DNA of 64,000 bases from Epinephelus fuscoguttatus (taxonomy: Eukaryota > Chordata > Actinopteri > Perciformes > Serranidae), in contig NC_064754.1 in the NCBI RefSeq assembly GCF_011397635.1, positions 30,732,543 through 30,796,542 of the forward strand, written 5' to 3'. The notes under the pieces were generated by a model. It saw only the letters and a program-made list of their open reading frames with translations, was not told where the DNA came from and did no database searches. A program made the position numbers and the translations under genes. Of the stretch, positions 44,600 through 56,400 are shown in pieces (the first letter of the stretch is position 1; every line of letters starts with the position of its first letter).

Positions 44600-45245
44600 G
44601 TGTATGATGTCCTCCCAAGCCCATCCAACCTGCATTGATGGGGGCTATCAGAAATCTCGGCATGTCCACTGTGCCCAGCAAAAGGTTCCCAAGAACACAT
44701 CCTGAGCTGCTGCCCTAAAGCCCTGGGAGAGGGGAGGTACACCTGGCGCCATGACCAGGTGCTGAAGGCAGTGGCTGACACCACCTGCACTGGAATCCAG
44801 CAGAGCGTATGTCAGGTCTGAGCAAGGCACAACATCGCCTCTGTCAGAGCGCAAGGTCTCAACTGAGCTGCTAGCCTCAGCTTGTGAATGGCAGCTGAAA
44901 GTGGACCTTTGGAGGCACCTTAAGTTTCCAGAGCATATGGCAAGGACGTCTCGCAGGACAGATTTGGTCTTAACATCTGACTCCACAAAGCAAGTAGTGC
45001 TGCTGGAACTTACAGTGCAAAAGAAGGCCAAATACCTTGTGCTGTTAGAGGCCTGTAGAGGGAGTCGTTGAAGGGGCCTGCTGTGAGCCAACTGAAGTAG
45101 GCAGGGGTTTCCCAATCTGTGCACCGTGCACTCAGGCTCCTTGGCATCAGAGGGTTACAGGAGAAGAAAGCCACCAGAGACATCAGTGAGGCTGCAGAAA
45201 AAGCCTCAAGGTGGCTGTGGATCAAGAGGGCAGATCCATGGTGTA
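44600..45245 (+). pseudogene. R2-like LINE ORF C-terminal fragment with restriction-like endonuclease region
   Basis: With frameshifts, the plus strand encodes DVLPSPSNLH, then a CPLC-like zinc knuckle, ALGEGRYTWRHDQVLKAVAD, FPEHMARTSRRTDLVL, TKQVVLLELTV and AAEKASRWLWIKRADPWC. The R-x-D-x-V ... L-E-L-T-V pattern fits the PD-(D/E)xK endonuclease of restriction-like-endonuclease LINEs; the whole block resembles a common teleost reverse-transcriptase C-terminus. Stops and frameshifts show it is dead. Confidence 0.7.
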
Positions 45246-45317
45246 GCGCGCTGCTTGGACTCAAGCTGGGGACTAATCATCCTCAGATCTTGTAACTGCA
45301 AAGGTCATAGCACATGA

Positions 45318-45400
45318 TTCAGATCATTTTCATATTCATACAACCATTCAGTGAGCCCTCTTGCTCTGTGGGTGGGGGCATTGTGATGCTGTCATCTCAT
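45318..45400 (-). pseudogene. Tc1-like transposase, internal piece (split copy)
   Basis: Reverse-strand translation gives HNAPTHRARGLTEWLYEYEN then DLNHV, matching the DNAPIHRAR block around the second catalytic Asp of Tc1-like transposases. It belongs to the same gene copy as 44386-44472. Confidence 0.7.
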
Positions 45401-45933
45401 GTATTTATTCAGGTTTGTCACATGTCTTAAGAGCAGTATGAGGTCATTTTCTGTGAGAGAAAAAGAAGAAGTGGTGAAGAAGGGTTAGAAGAAGTCATCC
45501 GTTTCCTTTCTTTAGAGAGGAGTCAGTTGCAGCCGTCTTCAGTGAGAGCAGCTGCTGTAATGTTTGTCTGGATTACAGAAAAGCACATACACATGGCAGG
45601 ATATCAGCTGTTACAGTGCAACACCTCAACAGTAATTACTGTAGTGCAGCTGTTGTTTACAGTACTGCTTCTTAGAGCCTGAAGTGTGCTGATTGTCGCT
45701 TTGCTTCACTAACAGACATGCATTTGTATCCATTTTGTATCCCAAGTGTAAGACAATCACTTAGGACTGAAAAGCTTCAGAGAACACCTGCAGGATGCAG
45801 AAACGGTCACAAGTTGTGTCTGTACTACCATCTAGTGGCCAATGAGTGAAATGGGTCACATCAACTGCATCTTCTCTTCAGCACTAACAGTGTCAATTAA
45901 AACTCTCGCCCTGCTTCTTGTTAATGTTAGTGC

Positions 45934-46002
<69 letters not shown>

Positions 46003-46008
46003 TGTGTG
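45934..46008 (+). repeat. Long TG microsatellite
   Basis: About 75 bp of TG with two single-base interruptions, the longest TG/CA run in the window. Confidence 0.92.
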
Positions 46009-46574
46009 GCTTTCTTGGTGGACGTTTGTGGACGATCAGAACTTTTAATAGCAATTTAAATTAATTCAACCTGTGATGCTGTTTCTGGTAGCCTGTGTGT
46101 GGACAAAGAAAAAAAAGAAAGACGCTCTTCAGCCACAGCCTCACAGAAATGCTCACTGTGTGGACTCATGTCTCTCATTTAAAGCAGCTATAATCAATAT
46201 TCCTATAATAACAATGTGTTGGATGACAATGTGAAAACAATGTGACACATGAGAGGGAGCTAGTGATGAGCCTACACAGAATTACCACCTGGACCTGCAG
46301 CATCCCTCGGCTTTACGGAGCTTTAGAGCAGTTTTAGCTCATTGCTTTTGAACTCAGCAGGCAGCTGTTTTCAGCCCAAACCTCTCAAACCCTCTGTACA
46401 CTACCTGCTCAGCAGCAAATAGCAGAGAGACACATTTAGTCACTAGCTTCAACGGTTAGCAACAGAAGAGCCAGATATTACTTTATTAGGTGGTAGAGAC
46501 CAAAGGCAGAGCTAAAAGGTGGCCAGAAGCACGACTCCAAATGAATGATAATGTTGCTAAACTGCTGGATGTTT

Positions 46575-46925
46575 ATTTATTTTTCTGTAACTGCTTATCC
46601 TGTTGGGAGTCGCCAGAGTTCGGACACTGGGCCAGAGGCAGGGTACACCCTGGACAGGTCACCAGACTATCACAGGGCTGACACATAGAGACAGACAACT
46701 ATTCACGCTCACATTCACACCTATGGACAATTTAGAGTCACCAGTTAACCTGTATGTCTTTGGACTGTGGGAGGAAGCTCGAGTACCTGGAGAAAACCCA
46801 CGCTGACACGGGGAGAACATGCAAACAGAAGGGCTCCTCCACCCTGGGGTTCAGACCCCCCACCCTGGATTTGAACTGGGAACCCTCTTGCTGTGAAGTG
46901 ATAATGCTAACCACTGTCAACTAAT
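46575..46925 (+). repeat. Common teleost interspersed repeat
   Basis: Starts CTGTAACTGCTTATCCTGTTG and continues with GGTACACCCTGGACAGGTC, ATTTAGAGTCACCAGTTAAC and TGTCTTTGGACTGTGGGAGG, ending in a GCTAACCACTGTC block. I recognise it as a high-copy fish repeat; the family name is uncertain. Confidence 0.7.
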
Positions 46926-47343
46926 GGTGTTTTCACTTGTACTGCTAAGTAGCCAAAAACGGGTTTAAAGAAATGGAGAATCATGGAAGGCTGGGATGTT
47001 GCCCAAGGCCTCACCTGCCATCAAAGAGGAGGATTTTTTTTCATGTGTTTTATTTCAGACACCCCATCTACCTTTAAAAGTCCAATGCACACAATCTATA
47101 GTTAAATAAACGTAATGGGCATACTGCAATAAACACCTGATTTTGAGAGGAATCTGCAGGCTATGCTCACAGTCATATCATGAACTCAGACTGCTGGCTG
47201 TCACTTACTTTGAGACCCACACAGTTTATTTGTTCAGACTGCTGTGTAAGAATCAGAGACATGGATAACCAGATTGGTTACTCATGTGTCATTATATCCC
47301 ACATGTCAAGGGCTTTTGGTTTGGTTTTAGAAGTGCGAAGAAA

Positions 47344-47556
47344 TTATCCAACTAGTATGCAAGTGCACAAGTATGCAAGAAAGCAGGAAGGCCAATGAGC
47401 AAGTAAGCAAGTATGCAGGTAGGCAAACAGGCAAAGTAAGCAAGTGAGCGTTACACAAATGAGCATGTACACAAGTGGGCAAGTGGACAGGTAAACAAGT
47501 ATGCAAGTGAGTGACTAAGCAAGTGAGCCTGAGAGCAATTAAGCAGGTAGGTAGGT
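47344..47556 (+). repeat. Degenerate minisatellite (GCAAGTnn-type units)
   Basis: Repeats of the type AAGTATGCAAGTGAGC with units of about 8 to 12 bp, heavily mutated, end about 30 bp left of the TTAA element. ORFs reading LPTCLPAYLL-like strings are artefacts of the repeat. Confidence 0.65.
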
Positions 47557-47586
47557 GATAACGCAAGCAAACATTGGGATTTTTAA

Positions 47587-48719
47587 AGGGATAGTGTACC
47601 CAAAAATGAAAATTCAGCCATTATCTACTCACACATATGCCGATGGAGGAAGTTTCAGAGTCCTCACATCCCTTGAGGAGATCGGTGGGGGGAGCGGCCA
47701 GCACACCTAATGGCTGACGGCGCCCCAGACTAACATCCAAGAACACAAAATTGAATCCACAAAGTATCTCCAACGTGCTCATCCGTAGTGATCCAAGTGT
47801 GCTGCAGCCGCGACATGAAAAGTTGTTTCGAAAAACGTCATATGAACTCTGTTTTATCCTCACTGTAGCCTGTAGCTCTGACTGCTTTTCTGTGCTCCGC
47901 GTTCATGTGTGCGCGCGCTCAGGGTGATCGGTGATCTATGAAGAGCAGCAGTCTCGTCAGTACTGATGTCCAGATTCTCAAGTGCAGGCATCGCCAATTC
48001 CCAGTCTGAGCAGCAAAGACTTTCCTCATCCGTTGGCATTGCTTTGCATTTGAAACAACTACACCGCCAGGTTTCCAGTGCTCGACTCCGGTATTCTGCG
48101 GCTGGCTGAGGGTTAGGCTCATGAGCTGCGGCGGCTGCTTCGTCCAGTAGTCTGAGTTCCGTGCGTATACTCGTATACTCAAACAAATACGGCTCAACAA
48201 AGAAATGCTGTTCCTCCTCAGTTTCAAAGTCTTCAGACATGTTGGGCTGTCCTTTGCTAAAAGACTGTAGTGCAAATTATCTTTTAGCTCTGTGGTTACT
48301 GTTGTCTCTCCCTGCGGTGCACGTGTCACGTGATGTAAACACGGGTGAGCAAAGCTCATGCTTTCGCTGGTCTCACGCAGGCGCGCACACGTGAACGCGG
48401 AGCACAGAGAAGCAGTCAGAGCTACAGGATACAGTGAGGCTAAAAACAGAGTTCATATGACGTTTTTCGAAACAACTTTTTATGTTGGGGCTGCAGCACA
48501 CTTGGATCACTACGGATGAGCAGTATGGAGATATTTTGTGGATTCAATTTTGTGTTCTTGGACGTTAGTCTGGGGCGCCGTCTGCCATTAGGTGTGCTGG
48601 CCGCTCCCCCCGCTGATCTCCGCAAGGGATGTGAGGACTCTGAAACTTCACCTGAGCCTCCGTCGGCATATAGGTGAGTAGATAATGGCTGAATTTTCAT
48701 TTTTGGGTGCACTATCCCT
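47587..48719. mobile_element. 1133-bp TTAA-flanked element with about 340-bp inverted repeats and a P2X7-like ORF
   Basis: TTAA lies directly outside both ends (47583-47586 and 48720-48723). The termini AGGGATAGTGTACCC and its inverted partner AGGGATAGTGCACCC open inverted repeats of about 340 bp (47587 to about 47925 and about 48381 to 48719). Most positions match, including the word AGTTGTTTCGAAAAACG in both arms. The TTAA target and AGGG ends fit the Kolobok superfamily; piggyBac is the alternative. The middle and part of the left arm hold an ORF (47860-48240) with a Cys-rich motif. No transposase is present, so it moved in trans. Confidence 0.85.
47860..48240 (-). CDS. ORF in TTAA element with P2X7 C-terminal (ballast) domain-like motif; 126 residues
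   Basis: The product starts MSEDFETEEEQHFFVEPYLF, continues with an Ala/Pro-rich segment, and then has WRCSCFKCKAMPTDEESLCC at about residues 58-77. The pattern CxCxxCxxMPTxxESxCC is a signature of the P2X7-receptor intracellular ballast domain, which also occurs in many stand-alone fish and invertebrate proteins. After SLCCSDWE the usual domain would continue with further Cys/His residues; here it diverges into ISTDETAALHRSP and runs into the inverted-repeat arm. The domain is therefore truncated, and the ORF may be a remnant. It has no membrane segment and no P2X channel domain. Expression and function are unknown; assignment rests on motif recall. Confidence 0.5.
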   Translation of the reverse strand: MSEDFETEEEQHFFVEPYLFEYTSIRTELRLLDEAAAAAHEPNPQPAAEYRSRALETWRCSCFKCKAMPTDEESLCCSDWELAMPALENLDISTDETAALHRSPITLSARTHERGAQKSSQSYRLQ

Positions 48720-50491
48720 TTAATATACCTGATACTTCTGATAAATGCTGATGTATTTGCATTTTTACTATAAAGGGCTTTGTGCTTTACAGCTTCGTCT
48801 GTGACTCATGTTCAATTCTAGTGTCTTTGTTTCAAGCACACTGGGGCCTTAAAGTGAGACTATGTAACTTTTGCTGAACAGCGGCCAGTGTGGCAGATAC
48901 CTGTGGCTGCATGCTAAAAGTAGCACAACAGTAGCACAAGTACAAAGGAGTCCTGTCTGAACATATATTGCTGCACATAACTTGACATCGCTTCTTATAC
49001 AGTGTGTTTTCACTGTAACGAATGGGGGAAAAAAGAATGAATAACTCATCAATCAATCATATCAACGCTTGAGAGATTATAATGCAAACACCATTCATTT
49101 ATTGGTATAATATTTCATAATACTTTATAGGTATCATTCTGTTAAATACATATGTACGAAGCCTGTGTGTATCTATAGGCAGGCATTTCACATTCAAGTC
49201 CAGGTTCAGTGCAGTGATGACCAAACGTATCGTCTGTTCCTAACACCGAAAAAAAGGAGGAGCGGAGTAGATGAGCTATTGCTCAATACATCAGCTTATC
49301 ATCTGTAATCATTTTTACTTTATTTCTATTCATCTTTCTTTTACTCCTCCCCTCTCCTTTATCTATTCTCATCATCCTTCACTTTAATGCTCATATCTGA
49401 CATAAAATCATTAATCTCCCTGTCGTTTTATCCCTAGACAAATGCCTTTCCATTCACTAATTCATTTGAATTTCACTGGAGAAGGGACAGAGCGGTCTCC
49501 CTGAGGTCCTCCTTCATGGCGCCAATATGAACCAGCCAGGAATGCATTGTGGGTCAGCTGTAGAGACAGGCACGCGGGTCCGATAGGGTACAATCAGTAA
49601 TCAGTTTAGGTCCAGATTGAGACAGTAAGGATAAGCTTAGGCTGGTTTAGTCCAGTTTTGATTCCACCTGAATCATCTTGGGGTGACTACGACAAATAAC
49701 GTAACTAACTCAGGACCAGATGCTGTTGAGCTTGCAAGGTAACAAGGCAATGCAAAATAGATATCATCATGTATACCGTGTGTGGGAAGGAATACCTGAG
49801 TCAATTAGTTCTTGAACAGTGCTGATTGCTGTCTTGAATCTAACAGTAACGCATTTTTGGGCTTTCTGCGGTGATTCATTTGTGCCAACAAAGCTCAAGA
49901 TACAATTTGACTCGTCAGAAAAAGAGGATTTATTTGAAGAACTCGCCTCAGGTGCTCTGCAGAATAGAATAGTTTGGAGTCTTGGGGGGTGGGATGCATT
50001 CATGCTTTCGTCGGTGAAGCAGCAGAGGTAAGGATCCTGGTGAATCTTGGTGGACAATCAAAGTATGTGGCTTCATCACGATCTTCTAAAGGAACAGTTC
50101 TGGCTCTGTGGGTGCTCAGACTTGTCACTGTGGATGGGGCAAAGGCATCGAAGGGACTGTTGAGATACACCCTGTTAGTTTGGTGGTGTGTGCATGTTTG
50201 TGTCTATGCACCCTTAAGTGCGCCTGAGTGCATGTGTGTGTGCGTATGTGTGTGTTAGCTTTTCTTCAAGAGTTCAGGTTATATAGCAGCTGATGTGTCA
50301 TTAGACAGACACAAATACATCCAGTCCGAGTTTTATCCGCTTCAAGTGTGCACAATGACATCAGACCAGGATCCGCAGTCCAGTTCAGGCTCATTTAAAC
50401 TAGTCTCATTGTAGTCGGCATAGATTAATCCAAAAAGAGTCCATCCTGTTGTCTCCCTCTGCAGACCAGAGCTGGAAAGATGCAAGAGGTC

Positions 50492-53400
50492 TCAGAGGAA
50501 AGGGTTGTGGCTGTGTGTCTGTGATTGAGTGCGCTGTGCCGGTCGTGGAGAAAGGGGGAGCAGGGGCTGCGGGAGGTTGGAGGGAAGGTCCAGGAGTCCA
50601 GCGGGAGGTTGTGTAAGAGAGGAGGGGAGAATGGGTGGCTGGTGGGGCAAAGGGAGAGGCAGCGATGGGCTGTAGGAGAGCATGTGGGGGGGTAACGGGG
50701 ATGTAGACGATGGTCGCATTTGGTTGAGGGTGAGGCGAGGCTGGTCGCAGTGGAAGGGGTTGGTTGGAGACGGAGCACTCAGACCTGAGAAGACAGAATT
50801 GGGTGGAAAACTTTTTAGTAATTCCTCAATAATGTGTACGTACAGTGTGTGAGTTTTTGAATAGTTACCTGAGAGGAAGGGGTTGTTGTGCGTCTTGCTA
50901 GGGGGGTTGGAGGGTATCAGAGCATCTAAATTGACCAGCGAGGCCCCGGTGGGTCCTAGGAAGGCCTCCGGGGTTCGACATACACGTGTAGGTGGGGCGC
51001 TGAGCGGGGGTGCTAGCCGGGACAAATCAAACATCTCTGGGCTGGATGACTCTCGCCCATTGACCTGGGGTTTTACTGGTGGGTCGCTCCCAAATGGATC
51101 TGGCTTGGAATCTGCTCCAGCAAACAGGTCAGAGTCTGCCTTTACACCAAACAATTCTGCATCTGCATCAGGAACAGAAAACACAAGGTTTTAAAAAAAT
51201 GATTATTGAGAGGATATAATGCAATATGAAGCATGGCTGATAGAGTACAGGAAATCCCAACATGAGATGCACAATACTCCAATATCAGTATCGATAATCT
51301 AAGGTTTTAATTTTCATGAAGGTGATACGGGAATTTGTTACAGCGTTATAGGATTAGATTATATTATTATTGTACAAGTGTCCTTGTCTCTGGGACATTT
51401 AATGCATTGTGGTATAGTGCAAATGCTGAATGTGACACAATCAAACACCACAGTAAACTACCTTTGTTTTCCTTCTTTCCTCCTTTGTTATCTTGTGTAT
51501 TCTATCAGTCTACCTGCTGTCTATGAGCTCATGCTGGAGCAAGTGTTTTTTTCCATTCCATCCACTGTCAGTGCAGAAGACTAATTGCTTTGGTAAGATG
51601 AAATGTACAGTCAAATCCACAGTACTTCTGTCTTGTACTCAGTACCTGTGGGACTAGCAGGTATAGGAGAGGACACTTGAGGAACATCTTGTTTCTCCTC
51701 TTCCTGCGCAGCAAACGGATCTTTTCCATCACCACCTGCATGTCAAATTAAAAACAGTAGAATCTTAGGCAGAGTGCAGCGCTTATATTTTCTTTGACAG
51801 GTATTATGAAGTGTGTAAGTTTTGATGAGGCTGGTGTTTCTGAAAAACACCTCCGTCTGTTGGGCTGTCCCATGCATGATTGACAGGACTGGAGGAGACA
51901 GGTGCCGTTTCCCAGGGGTCTGTGCGTGAGTCCGCACATGGAGCCCAAGGATTGGACACGTTGGAGGATGAGGGAGGGGCCGTCCAAGGGCTACCGATCA
52001 CAGGTGTGCTGGAGTGGACCGCTGTGACACAGACACAAAACACAATATTTAGTGTGAAGTATAAAAACACACAAACACAGAATGGGTGTGTCTGTGATAA
52101 ACCACCCACCTACAGAGTCCCAGGGGTCAGAGGTGATGTCATTGGTGGGTTGGGCAGAGTTCCACGGGTCAGTAGGCTGAGGTGCGGCCTCAGATGAGGG
52201 GCCAAATATGTCCACTAGGTCGAGCATTGCAGACTACAGAGGGAGACAAAACCTTTCTGTAAATCTGTGCCAAACATTCTCAAGTCTGTGTTACTGGGTT
52301 ACTGTGTTTGTGAAACATGCAAGACTCTCAGTAAGAGTAAACATATCAAACCCTGTCATGATCTGTGGAGAGGAGTATGGGAACTGCCAATTACTTTTTA
52401 TAAAAATGGGCTGTCTATGCAGTAGAGTGATGCAAATACTTTTAACATTGGTGCGACATGATCTGAGAAAACAGAGACAAAGGGCTGTGGCATTCGCTTT
52501 TACTCAAGAGGTAGAAAACATACAACTACCAAAATGCACTCTGCTGCACCGAACCAATAAACGCTCTTGCTGGTGGATGACACAATGCAAGCTTGTCTGT
52601 TCTGACACAGGAAACAAAATGGCGGACAGCTTGAAAGTCAGAAGTTTGAATCATCAGTCTGAGACCCCTCAGTCGACTGAGATTGCTTCAAGTCAAGTAG
52701 GCTAGTGTGTAGTGTACTTATGGGGACGTTTTGGTCCACAGATACTTCTGCAGCATGAGCACTCTTTACTTTCATGCTGCTATTTGGTACAGACAGCTGC
52801 AGACACAGTGCAGCTGTCTGTAGGAGGAGAGGCTTTGCACCATAAGGCTCTGAAATAACATCATCCTCTGCCCTCTGCTTAGAAGTGGTGATTTACAGCT
52901 CAGAGTAACTCAATATGATACTGCCTCTGGCTTTTGTTTCACATCTAGTGTCAGCAAAAAATGTTGCACATTTCAAATCTGTCGTTAGCCTAGTTAGCTT
53001 GTTTACTATATTACTTGAATGTCACTGTCAGCCTGAACATCCCGCTGAAGCCTGTTCAAACTTTAAATCTCTATATCTAAATAAAGGAACAAATAGTTAA
53101 ATATTTTGATTAAACAGCAAAATCTGATCTGCCAGACGTAATTATGAGTTGGGTACAGCCCTACTGGCTTGCAACAAATGCAACGCAGGAACATAATATT
53201 GGTTCATATTTGATCAGCACTGTGTAGTTGTAGTGATTGAGCTCAGTATTTTCAGCCTCTGTTTTTACAATACAGGAAACAGTATGGTGCCTACTTCCTG
53301 TTTCTCAAAGCCTCGTATTACAGCCAAACAGTGCAAACAAATAATGTTTCTGAAGATATTTTAGCTGAGAAATAGTAACAGGAACAGAAACTTTATAATT

Positions 53401-56400
53401 TATCAGCGCTGCTTAGTTTACTGTTGGAGTTTGGTCTGAGTTTGAGTAAGAGGGGCGTCTTTCTCTCTCTCTCTCTCTGCTTCTGTACTCTCTGTGCCAG
53501 TGGTGGCAGGTGTATGAAAATGAGAAGTACAATCAGTAGTTGGAGCAACAATCCCATCTGACACATTTGAGCTGGGAGATGAGCAAGGAAACCTGGGCGC
53601 TGGTAAGACGACGGGAAGTTTACCACAGTTCATTTGCACATACCACTCACACTGTTATGATACAGAGCTGGTTGAAAATCAGCAACGTATCCCTTTAAAT
53701 GAAGTAGCTGAGACAGAACAAGTGTAACTGTCTTTAAAGTTACCTCTCTGGATAGTTATCTGCTTCTTCATGGGTTGAAGAACTTCTCATTTCGACTATG
53801 GATTCATCACCCTCCTTAAATCAAACCATCTCTACGGGGTTCATATGTTCACATGTTAATAAATATTCTTTTACCATAAAAACGAGTCTCCCCTGATTGA
53901 ACTAATATCACACTGACAGTGCTGTCTCTGTGCACCTACCAGGAAAAGGTTAGCTCACTTTAAGAGCTATGTCGCTTCCTTTGAGAATTAATACGCACAA
54001 TATTTCACTGGTGTCCTTGTGAGTTATCTAATCACTCATTGGGCTGGTTAATATATTAGAAAGCCAATATTAGGTAACATAGATGTGTACCATACCATTA
54101 TACTTTTTTTGTTTGGTAGTGCGTGTATGTTAGCATGAGATTACATGACATAGTGCAAAAAGTAAAAATTGCTTGAGGGGATTCAGAAACTGTTTGTCAG
54201 GCTGCATCTGGACTCCACTCTTCAGATGACTGTGCAGTAGTTGGCAGAGCAGCATCTCACAGCAGAGTAGATAGCAGCGCAGTCAGCTGATCTTGTTTAC
54301 TGTTCAACCTGAAAACACCCTGCGCATATGGTAACAACACTGACATCCGATTTGTGTACATACAGCACAGTATATACAAAATGTTGATATAACTAAAACT
54401 ATTTTATACGGCAGCAGCCTTTCTTTATCAGTCGTAAGCCTTTGGGTGATTTAAACACAAACTAGAATTTTCACACCATAAAATATCCTTCTAATGTCAC
54501 ACCATACGTCAACATATGAGGTTGGCATTATCAAGTGAGGGCTCGTATGAGAGCATTAAACCCTTTTATATAACAAAAACCCTTTTCATATAAGATTATC
54601 AAGTAATTTCATTTTAGCACATAAATAAGTACTTAAAAGTGGGCACCTAATATTTTAAGAACTATTGTTAATTTAAATTATATCTATCACATTGTACATA
54701 CACAGACATGTAGCGTGTAAACATCATGATTACAACAATGTGGATAGATCCATGCTTCCATTCAGACGGAAGCAGTAGTTCCATGTACTGTATACAGTAT
54801 CTCACATAAGTGAGTACACCCCTCCCATTTTTGCAAATATTTCATAAGTTAAAGTTATATCAAAGTGTCATTTCTATAGTGTTGTCCCATGAAAAGATAT
54901 AATGAAATATTTGCAAAAATGGGAGGGGTGTACTCACTTATGTGAGATACTGTATATTTAACAGCAACAACCACATATCACCACATGTATCATCTCTCTT
55001 GGATCCATCTCTGATCCCTCAACTCTGCACAACTACAATTTAATATAAACCTATTAAGTTACAGGAGGAGGACTGTCAATATTAGTTGTTCACATGTGAA
55101 ACCTGAAAGTCTGTCTGACTGAAATGTCCATTTTCATGAGAATGATCTGTTTCTTCTCAATATTCGGTTGAATGTTAGCTATTTAAAGTCCCCCTTCAGT
55201 CAAAATGTGTTCTGCTTTTTGTTGCTTTACTTTGATGTTTGAGCTGAGTGTCACTGTGCAGTTTGTTTTCACATCCATCTGCTGATGAAGGAAAGTTTCT
55301 CTCTGTTCATCTTAATTATCAGTTTACGATGTGTATGTATCAGAAAAATTTGTGACATCACAACTTATTTTGAAGCCTATTGTGGTTCATTATGAAGCTT
55401 ACACAAGTGTGATGTGGAAACTGAAACATCCAGTGAACATACACTAAGAATAGACTTTTCAGTGAAGTAAGGGACAGCTTGTGTTCAGCCATAATAAGCC
55501 ATAGAATATCGTGACGCCTCACAAAGGAGATAACAGCACACAGTTACAATCCAAAGACTCCCTGTCCACCTGTCAACACTAAAAACAGAGTTTTAAGTGA
55601 CCTAAAACACAACTTGTGTATGGACAACAGGCTAAAATGCATAGAAAAATATCTGTGTGCATGTGGACCAGGTCATAGATTCTGGATTCAATGAGGGAGA
55701 GCAAGTACATGTCATTTTAAGAAGCAGTGGACACAAACTGTTATTCCAAGTGGGGCATTTTTTTTACAGTTTTTAGGGTCCGGGCAGCTAAGCTGCCAGG
55801 ACACTATTGTAATCCTAGGTATTCTTCTTCTTCTTTCGTCTTCTTCTTCTTCTTCTTCATATTTCCCATGGGTGAAAACTCACCAAACTTTGCACAAAGG
55901 TCCAGTCTCATGCCAGATATCCTCAGCTGTAAACTCAGCTTATTGCTTAAAATTGCCTGAGCATGACTGATCACTGTGCAGCATCTTCAAGTCTTTTTTC
56001 TGCTAGAAAATCTGCCTTCTCATGCTTGAAAATAAACCAAACTTTGCACAAAGATCCAGTGTCAATGCTTCAGTGTGAAACCATCTGAGGCTTCTCACTT
56101 TGCACATAGCTCAACTAGTTAAACATCAGTTTTTCACTTATGAAGCAAATCAATCATTGTTAAAATAAATTACCAACATCTTCATGCTGTATGTGTATTT
56201 TCAGATTTTTGTTTCGATAACTGAATTTTTTACAGTGATTTGAAATCTGCTTTTCCATGCTTGTTCGGCTGCTAAACCTGCACGTCTGGCTCAGTCAATT
56301 TGTGAAGCTACACATGAATTGTCACTGACTAATTAGCTCAATGAGAAATTGATTCATAGTCTCAGAGGTTGTGAGTTCAAGCCTCAGCTGATGCAAAAGG

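Larger units (their letters stand above)
40122..50491. other. Intergenic region between ears2 and epn3 (tail to tail)
   Basis: No complete host gene was recognised. The region holds a degenerate tandem repeat, two Tc1/mariner relics, an R2-like LINE fragment, two copies of a common interspersed repeat, a long TG microsatellite, an 8-12-bp minisatellite, the TTAA element with a P2X7-like ORF, and the unplaced 3' untranslated regions of both genes. About 42200-44380 and 48725-50490 look mostly single-copy and I see no gene in them. Confidence 0.55.

Noticed and set aside
47327..47566. Minus-strand ORF rich in Leu/Pro/His
   Set aside because: Product of the degenerate minisatellite, not a protein gene.
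48848..49060. Another TTAA-type element starting TTAAAGTGAGACTATGTAAC
   Set aside because: Only a left end resembling the fish family is visible; no inverted right end was found, so boundaries cannot be supported.
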